Source of the DNA: an uncultured Lachnospiraceae bacterium
Lineage (GTDB): Bacteria; Bacillota; Clostridia; Lachnospirales; Lachnospiraceae
Assembly (NCBI GenBank): GCA_910587155.1
Contig: CAJULA010000003.1
Span: 101,141-165,140 of the forward strand
Reading direction: 5' to 3'
Length of the DNA stretch: 64,000 nt
Shown: in pieces, positions 1 to 8,539 of the stretch
Numbering within the stretch: position 1 is the first letter of the stretch
How the letters are laid out: every line of letters begins with the position of its first letter
The notes under the pieces: generated by a model
Told to the model about the DNA's origin: nothing
What the model saw: only the letters and a program-made list of their open reading frames with translations
Database searches by the model: none
Position numbers and translations under genes: made by a program

Positions 1-1
1 T

Positions 2-994
2 ATCCTTGGCCGCAATCTGAGCAGAGGTTCCATTGTGGTATTTGAATCGACTGTTTATCCGGGGGTGACGGAGGAAATCTGCGTACCGATTCTGGAAGCG
101 GAATCAGGGCTTACCTGCGGTGTGGATTTTAAAATCGGCTACTCCCCGGAACGCATCAATCCCGGCGACCATGTGCACCGACTGGAAACCATCACCAAGA
201 TTGTGTCCGGTATGGATGATGAGACATTGGACGAAGTGGCAAATGTCTATGAACTGGTTGTGGATGCCGGTGTGCACAGAGCGGCTTCCATCAAAGTGGC
301 GGAGGCGGCCAAAGTCATAGAGAACAGCCAGCGGGATATCAACATTGCCTTTATGAATGAACTTTCGATTATATTCAATAAGATGGGCATTGATACCAAG
401 TCCGTCCTGGAAGCCGCGGGCACCAAATGGAATTTTCTCCGATTTTTTCCCGGGCTGGTAGGCGGGCACTGCATCGGTGTGGATCCCTATTATCTGACTT
501 ATAAAGCGGAGCAGCTGGGCTACCATTCCCAGATCATATTGGCCGGACGCCGGATCAACGACGATATGGGAAAATATGTGGCGGAGTGTCTTGTCAAAAG
601 CCTGATCCGCGCGGATATCCCCGTAAAAGGGGCCAGGGTGGTGATACTGGGCTTTACCTTCAAGGAAAACTGTCCTGATACGAGAAATACAAAAGTGATA
701 GATATTGTCAGGGAATTACAGGAATACGGGATTGATCCGCTGATCACCGATCCTGTGGCGGATGTGGCGGAAGCGCAGCGGGAGTATGGAATCGTATTTA
801 CACCGGAAAAAGAGATTCACGATGTGGATGCCGTTATCCTGGCGGTTTCCCATACGGAGTATACAAAACTTACCATGGATCAGATTGACAGAGTGTATGC
901 CCCCGGCAGGAAAATGAAAGTACTGGCTGATATCAAAGGCATGCTGGATCGCAGCATGTATGAAGAGGCGGGCTATCTTTACTGGAGGCTGTAG
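2..994 (+). CDS. UDP-N-acetylhexosamine 6-dehydrogenase, TviB/WbpO type (5' end outside window)
   Basis: The reading frame is already open at base 2, so the N-terminal Rossmann half lies upstream of the window. The visible part has the ESTVYPG segment, the helical central domain, the catalytic-cysteine motif GGHCIGVDPYYL (Cys codon 470-472) and a C-terminal NAD/UDP-sugar domain with GFTFKENCPDTRNT. The long signature after the cysteine (YKAEQLGYHSQIILAGRRIND) is typical of TviB/WbpA/WbpO enzymes, which oxidise C6 of UDP-HexNAc to the uronic acid. The WbpP/TviC-type epimerase at 3209 makes UDP-GalNAcA the likely product; that substrate is inferred. The gene ends 88 bases before the next start, with a promoter in between. 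Confidence 0.9.
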   Translation: MLGRNLSRGSIVVFESTVYPGVTEEICVPILEAESGLTCGVDFKIGYSPERINPGDHVHRLETITKIVSGMDDETLDEVANVYELVVDAGVHRAASIKVAEAAKVIENSQRDINIAFMNELSIIFNKMGIDTKSVLEAAGTKWNFLRFFPGLVGGHCIGVDPYYLTYKAEQLGYHSQIILAGRRINDDMGKYVAECLVKSLIRADIPVKGARVVILGFTFKENCPDTRNTKVIDIVRELQEYGIDPLITDPVADVAEAQREYGIVFTPEKEIHDVDAVILAVSHTEYTKLTMDQIDRVYAPGRKMKVLADIKGMLDRSMYEEAGYLYWRL

Positions 995-1018
995 CGTGCC
1001 GGATGCCGTACTTTATAT

Positions 1019-1047
1019 TTGCCTCTTTCTGACAAAAATGGTATACT
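1019..1047 (+). promoter_or_regulatory. sigma-A-like promoter
   Basis: TTGCCT (1019-1024) and TATACT (1042-1047) are separated by 17 bases, and a TGG directly precedes the -10 box (extended -10 pattern). The next start codon (1083) follows about 35 bases later behind AAGGAGAAAGGAGG. This looks like the start of the transcript that reads through the following genes. Confidence 0.6.
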
Positions 1048-1082
1048 TTTCATAACATACAAGGAGAAAGGAGGCTGATGTT

Positions 1083-1712
1083 ATGAATGTACTGGCAGTA
1101 GGATCACACTTTAACAACATCGAAATCGGCTGTGGAGGAGCTCTTCTGAAGCATAAACAGAAGGGGGATACGATTACACTTTTTGTGGCGGCCACCTCCG
1201 GTATTTTAAATTCGGAACGCAGGGAGGTCAGGAAGGATGGTACGGTGTTCCGCAATGCCCAGGAGGCGGCGCATATTCTTGGCGGGAAGCTGATCTGCGG
1301 CGGTTTTGAGACGCTTCATCTGGAGTTTGAGGATGCACTGAATGCACGGCTCGTCCATATGATGGAAAAAGAAAAATTTGACCTGCTCTATACCCATGTC
1401 CCGGAGGATGTACAGCATGATCACCGTTCCCTGACGCGGGCGGCTATCCATGCCGGCCGGCGGATTCCGCGGATTCTGGGATACCGGTGTACCTGGTATG
1501 AGTCGGAGATACCGTTTGCCCCCAATTTCTTTGTGGATATTTCCGGTCTGTGGGAGACAAAAGAGGAGGCAATACGCAAGTATCAGTCCGAGTCCGGATT
1601 TGTGCGGGAAGAAAAGATTCGATATTTTAAAAATGACGCGGAGAATAACGGATGCCAGAACGGGGTAGACTATGCAGAGGGCTTCCGGGTGATCAGATGG
1701 CTGGAGAGATGA
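1083..1712 (+). CDS. PIG-L (LmbE-like) family protein with altered metal/catalytic motif
   Basis: A 209-residue PIG-L/LmbE-fold protein. The family removes N-acetyl groups from GlcNAc-type sugars using zinc held by an AHPDD-type motif and a downstream HxxH. Here the first motif reads GSHFNN (His9, Asn11, Asn12), so both aspartates (general base and metal ligand in MshB-type enzymes) are asparagine; the DNA codons are AAC AAC. The second motif (HDHRSLTRAAIH) is intact. The paralogue at 17657 has the same length and keeps HFDD. This copy may be inactive, regulatory or have changed chemistry. Strong ribosome site AGGAGAAAGGAGG. Confidence 0.85.
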   Translation: MNVLAVGSHFNNIEIGCGGALLKHKQKGDTITLFVAATSGILNSERREVRKDGTVFRNAQEAAHILGGKLICGGFETLHLEFEDALNARLVHMMEKEKFDLLYTHVPEDVQHDHRSLTRAAIHAGRRIPRILGYRCTWYESEIPFAPNFFVDISGLWETKEEAIRKYQSESGFVREEKIRYFKNDAENNGCQNGVDYAEGFRVIRWLER

Positions 1713-3160
1713 GAACAGACAGGAGAAACGGCATAAGGATACATGGGAAGGAAGGGGCGAGGCAGTGGCTACTGCCCTGCGCCTTTCTGTTATTTTTCGG
1801 CGTTCTCTGGTATGTTTCCCCGATCGGAATCTATCCGGATTCCGGTTCTTATATTTCTCTGCAGAGTGGCAGAGAGCCGCTTTACCCGCTCTTTCTGGCT
1901 TTTTTTCGGATGGTGTTTCGGGAGGCGGATACGATCGTCTGGCTGGCCGCCTCCGGGCAGCTGGAAAGTGAAAAGGCCATGCAGCTGATCAATACCTGGC
2001 CTGCGCTTCGGGTGGCCATGTTCATCCAGAGTATGGCGGCGGCGGCGGCCTGCTGGTATCTTACCTCGGCAGTCCGAAAAGTATTTGCCCTAAATGGGCC
2101 ATTTACCATACTGACCGGTCTGTGCAGCCTGATTCCCTATGTGTTGACGCCGCTGGCCTCTTCGTCTCATATGGTGCTGAACAAGGCAGTGCTGACAGAA
2201 GGTCTGGCCTTTCCCATGGCCTTTGTTTTTGCGGGGTGTATGATACAGGGGCTGTTGCTCCCGCAGCGGAAAGGAAGGTATTATGGGGCGGCGCTCTTCT
2301 GGTCGCTGCTGTTGGTACTGACCAGAAATCAGATGCTGGTGACGCTTGCTGTCTGGCTGGCAGTGGTCTGTTTTGAAATTGTGAAAAGCCGCAGGTGGAA
2401 ACTTGTTGTGCTGCCGTTTTTGTGTCTGGTTGTCTTTCTCGGCGTCAGGACACTGTGCAGCCGTTTTTACGGTACGCTTGCCCATGAAGGATATCAGGGA
2501 GCCTCCACCGGCAGCTATAATATCCTGACAACCCTTCTGTACCTGGCGGATGAGGAGGATGCCGCTCTGATCGGTGATACTGCCCTGAGAGGGCTGTTTC
2601 AGGAGATGCACGGACAGCTGGAGGAGCAGGGCATGACACGGGCCGATGCGCCGGATGGAATCCTGTATCGGGCTTATCATTATGAGGAATTCTATGACAG
2701 GATCGGGTTCGACATCCAGCAGCCCTGTCTGTTTGGCTATGTCAGGGAGCAGGGGATTTCCGACGGACAGGCTCTGAATGCGGTGATAGAGGTCAGCACA
2801 CGGATGGACCGGGATCTGTTTCCCGGACTGACCGGTGCCTACCTTTCCAATTATCTGGCCACAGTCATCAGCGGCCTGACCCGCTCGGTTGCGGCCAGCG
2901 GCCTGATTATGGGTGTCTATGCGGCATTTATCTATTCCCTTGCCGCCTGTCTTATGCTATATTTATTCAAAAAAGACAGACAGAGTAAGGCAGCCCTTCT
3001 CATGCTCTTTGCCCTGCTGACAATTTTTGCCAATGTATTTGCCACTGCGCTGATGATCATGTGCCTGTCACGGTATATGATTTACTACACGGCTTTGTTT
3101 TATATCGCCGGTCTGATGTGTTTATGGGAGCTGTGGCGGAATCAACGAAGGAAGTGCTGA
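1709..3160 (+). CDS. polytopic membrane protein, GT-C glycosyltransferase-like
   Basis: About 483 residues if it starts at the ATG that overlaps the upstream stop (ATGA, 1709-1712); an in-frame ATG at 1697 and one at 1652 are alternatives. There is a short basic N-terminus, a first membrane segment (WLLPCAFLLFFGVLWYV), then a loop with YPDSGSY, and about ten more hydrophobic segments. An acidic residue in the first outer loop is typical of GT-C enzymes that use polyprenyl-phosphate sugars, so a periphery-facing glycosyltransferase role is plausible. No specific family was recognised. The stop codon lies inside a 13-bp hairpin (3150-3176). Confidence 0.7.
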   Translation: MRTDRRNGIRIHGKEGARQWLLPCAFLLFFGVLWYVSPIGIYPDSGSYISLQSGREPLYPLFLAFFRMVFREADTIVWLAASGQLESEKAMQLINTWPALRVAMFIQSMAAAAACWYLTSAVRKVFALNGPFTILTGLCSLIPYVLTPLASSSHMVLNKAVLTEGLAFPMAFVFAGCMIQGLLLPQRKGRYYGAALFWSLLLVLTRNQMLVTLAVWLAVVCFEIVKSRRWKLVVLPFLCLVVFLGVRTLCSRFYGTLAHEGYQGASTGSYNILTTLLYLADEEDAALIGDTALRGLFQEMHGQLEEQGMTRADAPDGILYRAYHYEEFYDRIGFDIQQPCLFGYVREQGISDGQALNAVIEVSTRMDRDLFPGLTGAYLSNYLATVISGLTRSVAASGLIMGVYAAFIYSLAACLMLYLFKKDRQSKAALLMLFALLTIFANVFATALMIMCLSRYMIYYTALFYIAGLMCLWELWRNQRRKC

Positions 3161-3180
3161 TTCAATCAGCGTTTCCCTAA
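3150..3180 (+). repeat. imperfect palindrome/hairpin sharing a 15-base inverted match with 20695-20709
   Basis: Bases 3150-3162 pair with 3164-3176 (13-bp stem with two G-U wobbles; the inner 7 bp gctgatt/aatcagc are perfect). The right arm plus CTAA (3166-3180) is the exact reverse complement of ttagggaaacgctga at 20695-20709. There is no T-run after it, so it is not a classical terminator. It may be a small dispersed palindromic element. Confidence 0.5.
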
Positions 3181-3208
3181 TACACATTTACAGAAAGGAA
3201 CAACTATA

Positions 3209-4186
3209 ATGTCCTATGCACATTTAAAATTTCCCCCGGCCAGCACTTTCCTTGTTACGGGCGGGGCCGGATTTATCGGCTCCAACCTTTGTGACGCGCT
3301 TACATCCATGGGTTATCAGGTAAGGTGTCTGGACAATCTCTCGACCGGGAAGCAGGAGAATATTGATTTTCTGTCAGACAGAGAAAACTATACGTTTCTC
3401 AGAGGGGATATCCGTGATCTTGATACGTGCAAGGCTGCCTGTGAAGGGGCGGACTATGTGCTGCATCAGGCAGCGTGGGGCAGTGTGCCCAGAAGTATCG
3501 AAATGCCGCTTCTGTATGAGGAGATCAATATCAGGGGTACGCTTAATATGATGGAGGCTGCCCGCTTATCGGGTGTGAAAAAGTTTGTCTATGCTTCCAG
3601 CTCTTCCGTATATGGGGATCATCCGGTGCTGCCCAAAGTGGAAGGGCAGGAAGGCAATCTGCTCTCCCCGTATGCGCTGACCAAGCGGGTAGACGAAGAA
3701 TACGGAAAGCTCTATAAAAAATTATACGGGCTGGATACGTACGGCATGCGTTATTTCAATGTATTTGGCAGAAGGCAGGATCCGGACGGCGCCTATGCGG
3801 CGGTCATTCCCCGCTTTATCCGTCAGCTTCTGAGCGGCGAGCGGCCTACGATTAACGGGGACGGCAGGCAGTCCAGGGATTTTACGTATATTGACAATGT
3901 GATTGAGGCCAATTTAAAAGCGGCGCTGGCGCCTTCCGAGGCGGCGGGGGAAGCATTTAATATCGCTTATGGCGGACGGGAATATCTGATTGATATTTAT
4001 TATGATCTCTGCAGGGCATTGGGCAGGGAAGTAGAGCCGCAGTTCGGGCCTGACCGCGCAGGGGATATCAAACATTCCAATGCGGATATCTCCAAGGCCA
4101 GGAAGCTGCTGGGATATGACCCTGCCTATGATTTTGCACAGGGGATCGCTCTGGCCATCACCTGGTATCGGGAAAATCTGATGTAG
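3209..4186 (+). CDS. UDP-GlcNAc 4-epimerase-like SDR (WbpP/TviC type)
   Basis: A 325-residue extended short-chain dehydrogenase. The NAD motif GGAGFIG is at residues 18-24, the SSSSVYG strand at 130-136, and the catalytic pair Tyr155/Lys159 is in SPYALTK. The N-terminal extension before the Rossmann strand and the RYFNVFGRRQDPDGAYAAVIP stretch match UDP-HexNAc 4-epimerases such as WbpP and TviC. With the dehydrogenase at the window start it would interconvert UDP-GlcNAc/GalNAc or their uronates, giving UDP-GalNAcA. Start chosen at ATG 3209 behind AGAAAGGAAC. Exact substrate is inferred. Confidence 0.88.
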   Translation: MSYAHLKFPPASTFLVTGGAGFIGSNLCDALTSMGYQVRCLDNLSTGKQENIDFLSDRENYTFLRGDIRDLDTCKAACEGADYVLHQAAWGSVPRSIEMPLLYEEINIRGTLNMMEAARLSGVKKFVYASSSSVYGDHPVLPKVEGQEGNLLSPYALTKRVDEEYGKLYKKLYGLDTYGMRYFNVFGRRQDPDGAYAAVIPRFIRQLLSGERPTINGDGRQSRDFTYIDNVIEANLKAALAPSEAAGEAFNIAYGGREYLIDIYYDLCRALGREVEPQFGPDRAGDIKHSNADISKARKLLGYDPAYDFAQGIALAITWYRENLM

Positions 4187-4229
4187 ACGGCAGCGGGCAA
4201 CCGGGCCGGCCGTAGAAAAAGGTGCGTAT

Positions 4230-5294
4230 ATGACACGGATGCTTCATATCGTAGGTTCCATGTCGCCCAGCGGCATCGGAAATTATATCATGAATGTTTA
4301 CAGGAACATTGACAGGAAAAAGGTGCAGTTTGATTTTATTGTCCATGAACACAGAGACGTGAGTTTTGACGAAGAGATCAGGCGGCTGGGCGGGCGTCTG
4401 TTTTATGTGACGAGAAAGTCTGTCAGTCCGGTGAAAAACTTCCGGGAGATATGCCGGGTAGTGCGAAGGGGCCGTTATCGCATTGTGTTCCGTCATACGG
4501 ATACCTCCACAGTGGCGCTCGATCTGCTGGCGGCGATGCTGGGCGGGGCCAGGGTGCGGATCGCACATTCTCATTCCACCAGTACGCCCGGGGTACGTAT
4601 GCATAAGCTGTTTCAGCCCATGCTGAACATGCTTTGTACGCGGCGGTTTGCCTGTTCGGAGCGGGCCGGGAAGTGGCTGTATGGAGACAGGCCCTTTGAG
4701 GTCATTATCAATGCCATCCGTCTGGACGAGTTTGCCTTTGACCCCGCGCTGCGTGAGCGGATGCGGCAGAAGGAAGGTCTGGGGAGTGGCCTTGTCATCG
4801 GGCATGTGGGCAATCTTTTGCCGGTAAAAAATCACCTGTTTATGCTGGAAATTATGGCGGAGGTGGTAAAGCGCAAAAAGGATGCGCGGATGTTGTTTGT
4901 GGGCGACGGCGAGATGCGGGTGCAGATCGAAGAGCTGAGAAACAAACTGGGACTGGAGAAGCAGGTGATCCTGACCGGGGTGCGTACGGATACGGCGGCC
5001 CTTTTGCAGGCCATGGATGTCTTTCTGTTTCCGTCCCGGTATGAAGGACTGCCGATTGCCGTGGTGGAAGCCCAGTGCAGCGGTCTGCCGTGTCTGTTGT
5101 CTGATGTGATTACGAAAGACGTGGATGTGACGGACGCCATTGTCAGGATGCCGTTGTCCGCATCTCCGGCAACATGGGCAGAGCGGATCCTTGAAGTGGC
5201 ATTGCGGCGGCGGACGGCGTCTGATGAGAGGCTTTTCGCTAAGAAAGGATTTGATATCAGACAGATGGTAAAGCGTTATGAGGAGCTGGCATGA
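4230..5294 (+). CDS. glycosyltransferase family 4 (EpsF-like)
   Basis: A 354-residue GT-B enzyme. The N-terminal half has the GSMSPSGIGNYIMNVY entry typical of EpsF-like transferases and an HSHS segment near 113-116. The C-terminal nucleotide-sugar half starts at GHVGNLLPVKNH (191-202) and contains the EX7E motif, Glu272 to Glu280, in YEGLPIAVVEAQ. It is predicted to be a cytosolic retaining transferase adding one sugar to a lipid-linked chain; donor and acceptor cannot be read. Its last four bases overlap the next start (ATGA). Confidence 0.88.
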   Translation: MTRMLHIVGSMSPSGIGNYIMNVYRNIDRKKVQFDFIVHEHRDVSFDEEIRRLGGRLFYVTRKSVSPVKNFREICRVVRRGRYRIVFRHTDTSTVALDLLAAMLGGARVRIAHSHSTSTPGVRMHKLFQPMLNMLCTRRFACSERAGKWLYGDRPFEVIINAIRLDEFAFDPALRERMRQKEGLGSGLVIGHVGNLLPVKNHLFMLEIMAEVVKRKKDARMLFVGDGEMRVQIEELRNKLGLEKQVILTGVRTDTAALLQAMDVFLFPSRYEGLPIAVVEAQCSGLPCLLSDVITKDVDVTDAIVRMPLSASPATWAERILEVALRRRTASDERLFAKKGFDIRQMVKRYEELA

Positions 5295-6259
5295 GTGGAT
5301 TAGGGAAGCGTTTGCGCAGAATGATGAGTTGTGAATATTGGGTGATCGCTTACCGGAAAAGAGGCGCCGGTCAGAGCATCCTGCAGGGAGGCATGCAGAC
5401 CGGCTTCCATCTGCTGCCGCAAAGACGCTATATCACACAGGCGGATCCGTTTCTTTATACCTGTCAGGGGGATACCTGGCTGTTCTATGAAAAGCAGAAT
5501 CTGACAGATATGAGGGGGACACTATGGTGTCTGAATCTGGATGACCCGGCAGATAAGCCCAGACTCGTACTGAACGAGCCGTTTCATCTTTCCTATCCGC
5601 AGGTATTTTCCTATGGCCGGGATATGTACATGATACCGGAGACAAGAAATGCGGGGGAGGTCAGGCTGTACCGCTGTGAGCGTTTCCCGGATCATTGGGT
5701 ATGCATGGACAGGATACTGCCTCTTTCCGCAGTGGATACGACTGTTATGCCCGCGCAGATGGTTTCCTCCGTTTCCGACGACGGAGACATAAGCGGTATA
5801 TTTTTCGCGTTTACATATACGGCCGGATGTCTGGAACTGTATGTCCTGGAAGTGGAGCGGGAATCTTTTCGCATTGTCCGAAAAGAGAAAATATATGCTT
5901 CCCCGCCCTCAAAGACACTGCGCCCCGGCGGTGCCATATTCGTCGAGGACGGCCGGGTTTACCGTCCGGCGCAGGACTGCAGGGATTATTATGGGCAGGC
6001 GCTGATTATCAATGAGATAGAGCGGCTGGACAGGGAGGGCTTTTCTGAGCGTGAAGTCTGCTCTCTGGAGCCTTCCCGGTTTCCGCTGCGGGGCGTCCGG
6101 GCAGTCGGTATCCACACGTATAACTGCAATGAACAGTATGAAGTGATTGATCTTTTACACAGAGAGATCAGCGTCCGGACGATTCTGAAAAAGGTGGAGT
6201 GGAAGATCAGGAACCGGCTGGCAGGGGCAGACTGTTCCGGAAAGACCAAAAGGGCATGA
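5291..6259 (+). CDS. beta-propeller protein resembling the GINT1 N-terminal domain
   Basis: 322 residues. The repeated pattern (ADPFLYTCQGDTWLFYEKQN, HLSYPQVFSYGRDMYMIPET, GEVRLYRCERFPDHW, then RPGGAIFVEDGRVYRPAQDC and QALIINEIERL) is that of the five-bladed, glycosidase-like propeller annotated as the N-terminal domain of plant glucosamine inositolphosphorylceramide transferase 1. In bacteria this domain occurs alone in glycan loci. It may bind or modify a sugar; no activity is assigned. It sits between two GT4 genes and is coupled to the upstream one by an ATGA overlap. Confidence 0.65.
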   Translation: MSGLGKRLRRMMSCEYWVIAYRKRGAGQSILQGGMQTGFHLLPQRRYITQADPFLYTCQGDTWLFYEKQNLTDMRGTLWCLNLDDPADKPRLVLNEPFHLSYPQVFSYGRDMYMIPETRNAGEVRLYRCERFPDHWVCMDRILPLSAVDTTVMPAQMVSSVSDDGDISGIFFAFTYTAGCLELYVLEVERESFRIVRKEKIYASPPSKTLRPGGAIFVEDGRVYRPAQDCRDYYGQALIINEIERLDREGFSEREVCSLEPSRFPLRGVRAVGIHTYNCNEQYEVIDLLHREISVRTILKKVEWKIRNRLAGADCSGKTKRA

Positions 6260-6300
6260 GGGACAGGTCTGCCTGCGCGATTACCGAAAGGCGGCAGCAC

Positions 6301-7416
6301 ATGAAGAGGACAATCGTATTTTATATTGCCACACTGACAAGAGGCGGCGCAGAGCGTGTGATAGTGAATCTCGCCAATTATTTCTGCCGGGAAGGATATC
6401 TGGTATATCTGGTCACGCTGGAGCCGGATGAGGGGCTGTATCCGATCGAAGAAGAGGTACGGCAGGTAGTGCTGGCAGACCGCGCGGGCGGCGGGATGAT
6501 CGGGCGGATCTGCAATGCTGCCGGACGGATCACCGGGGTGCGGCGGCTCCTGAAGCGTACGCGGGCCGTGGCGCTGGTTTCCTTTATCGGCAAGACCAAT
6601 CTGCGGGCGATACTGGCGGGACTGTTTCTGCCGACAAGGGTATTTGTGTCCGTGCGCAGTGCGCCGGCCAGGGAGTACCCCGCGGGGATGCTCAGGTGGC
6701 TGGCAAAAGGGCTTTTCTGTCTGGCGGACGGCATCGTGTTCCAGTCGGAAGGGGCAAGGGATTTTTTTCCCAAAATGGCCCGCGGAAAGTCGAGAGTGAT
6801 GTTCAATCCGCTGTCCCCGGATTATGTGCGGCCGCTCTATCAGGGAGAGCGCCGCAATGAGATTGTGACAGTGGGGCGGCTGGATCAGGTGAAAAATCAC
6901 CGGCTCTTGCTGGAAGCCTTTTTTCTTGTGACAACGGCCAGGCCGGAGCTTGGACTGCATCTGACCATTTATGGTGGCGGAGAGTGTATGGAAGCGCTGA
7001 GAGCGCAGGCCGTTTCCCTGGGAGTGGAGGCGCAGGTGAGTCTGCCGGGTGACTGCCGGGATATCGCGGAGAGAATACAGGATGCCCGTATCTTTGTCCT
7101 GTCCTCGGATTTCGAAGGAATGCCCAACGCGGTGGCGGAAGCTTTTGCCCTGGGAATCCCGGTGGTGTCCACCGACTGTCCCAGCGGCGGCGCCCGCATG
7201 CTCACGGGAAGAGATGAACGGGGACTTTTGGTGCCGGTGAGAGACGCACAGAAGATGGCGGAGGCCATACTGCGGATCTTGGATGATAAGGAGCTGGAAG
7301 AGCGGCTGCGCACGGCGGCGTATGCGTTCAGCTTATCACTCCATCCCGATCGGATTCATGGCATGTGGAAAACTTATATAGAAGAAATATGTAGAGATGG
7401 ATATGAGTGGAAATAA
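6301..7416 (+). CDS. glycosyltransferase family 4, first of a tandem pair
   Basis: 371 residues from ATG 6301, which follows GAAAGG; an upstream in-frame ATG at 6199 would add a low-complexity tail overlapping the previous gene. GT-B fold: TLTRGGAERVIVNLANYF near the N-terminus, the nucleotide-sugar half beginning VTVGRLDQVKNHRLL, and the acidic motif FEGMPNAVAEAFALGIPVVSTDCPSG. It is clearly paralogous to the gene at 7397 (same GGAE entry, same GERR-EIV-VGRLD-KNH block). Predicted cytosolic chain-extending enzyme; specificity unknown. Confidence 0.87.
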   Translation: MKRTIVFYIATLTRGGAERVIVNLANYFCREGYLVYLVTLEPDEGLYPIEEEVRQVVLADRAGGGMIGRICNAAGRITGVRRLLKRTRAVALVSFIGKTNLRAILAGLFLPTRVFVSVRSAPAREYPAGMLRWLAKGLFCLADGIVFQSEGARDFFPKMARGKSRVMFNPLSPDYVRPLYQGERRNEIVTVGRLDQVKNHRLLLEAFFLVTTARPELGLHLTIYGGGECMEALRAQAVSLGVEAQVSLPGDCRDIAERIQDARIFVLSSDFEGMPNAVAEAFALGIPVVSTDCPSGGARMLTGRDERGLLVPVRDAQKMAEAILRILDDKELEERLRTAAYAFSLSLHPDRIHGMWKTYIEEICRDGYEWK

Positions 7417-8539
7417 ACAAAATAAGATTGCCTTTCTGATTAACAGTCTGGGCCGGGGCGGCGCAGAGCATGTAGTAGTCAATCTGGCGGGGTATTTTCA
7501 GCGGCAGGGCCATGAAGTGCTGCTTGTCACATCCCGCAGACTGCCGGAGGAATATCATGTGACATTTCCCATCAAAAGACGTCTGCTGGAGGAAGAGATC
7601 GAAGGGGCGCCCTTTGGCAGGGTCGGCAAAGTTGCGGCCAGGCTCCTGCATCTGCGGCGTATCTGGAAGGAAGAGGCCCCGGACGTGGTTCTTTCCTTTA
7701 TCGGCAAAATGAATCTTTATGCGCTGTTGTCTGCGGCGGGAATGCATCTTCCGGTTATCGTATCGGTGCGCAGCGATCCGGACAGGGAATATCCCTCTCC
7801 TCTGCAGAAGAAACTGGCGGATCTTTTGTTTCGCCGGGCGGCGGGGGTTATCTTTCAGACGCAGGACGCAAAGCGTGCCTTTTCCCCCGCCGTGCAAAGA
7901 CTGGGGGCGGTGCTGCCCAATGCGTTGGATGAGAGCTTTGTCAGACCCTGTTATGAGGGAGAGCGCCGGGATGAAATCGTGATGGTGGGACGGCTGGACG
8001 AAAACAAAAATCATGCCCTGCTCTTTCGCGCCTTTGCGGGAATGGCGAAAGAATATCCGCATGTAACGATCGCACTGTATGGCAGCGGCCTGCCGGGCAG
8101 TGACACGGAGCCGATGCTGCGCGCGCTGGCACGGGAGCTGGAAATTGCCGATCAGGTGCTGTTTATGGGCCGACAGAGCGGGATACGGGAGAAGATTGAG
8201 AGGGCCCGCCTTTTCGTACTGGCATCGGATTATGAGGGGATGCCTAACGCCCTTCTGGAAGCAATGGCCAGCGGGCTGGCAGTGATTTCCACGGATTGTC
8301 CCTGTGGCGGGCCGCGCAGTGTCATCAGGCATATGGAAAACGGGATTCTGATCCCGGTGGGCGATGAGGCGGCACTTGCCGGGGCGCTGCGCCTGTTGCT
8401 GGATGATCCGGCACTGGCAGAGCGTCTGGGCCGGGAGGCCGCCAAGGTGTCCCGGGAACTGAGTCCGGAGCGGGTATACAGGCTGTGGCAGGAAGAGACA
8501 GAAAGCAGGGTGAAAGCGTATGTTGGTGGTCAATCGTAG
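7397..8539 (+). CDS. glycosyltransferase family 4, second of a tandem pair
   Basis: 380 residues; it overlaps the previous gene by 20 bases, and ATG 7403 is an alternative start. Entry motif NSLGRGGAEHVVVNLAGYF, hinge block GERRDEIVMVGRLDENKNH and acidic motif YEGMPNALLEAMASGLAVISTDCP define a GT-B retaining transferase. Its resemblance to the neighbour at 6301 along the whole length points to a local duplication followed by divergence. Donor and acceptor are not readable. It overlaps the next gene by 20 bases. Confidence 0.87.
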   Translation: MDMSGNKQNKIAFLINSLGRGGAEHVVVNLAGYFQRQGHEVLLVTSRRLPEEYHVTFPIKRRLLEEEIEGAPFGRVGKVAARLLHLRRIWKEEAPDVVLSFIGKMNLYALLSAAGMHLPVIVSVRSDPDREYPSPLQKKLADLLFRRAAGVIFQTQDAKRAFSPAVQRLGAVLPNALDESFVRPCYEGERRDEIVMVGRLDENKNHALLFRAFAGMAKEYPHVTIALYGSGLPGSDTEPMLRALARELEIADQVLFMGRQSGIREKIERARLFVLASDYEGMPNALLEAMASGLAVISTDCPCGGPRSVIRHMENGILIPVGDEAALAGALRLLLDDPALAERLGREAAKVSRELSPERVYRLWQEETESRVKAYVGGQS

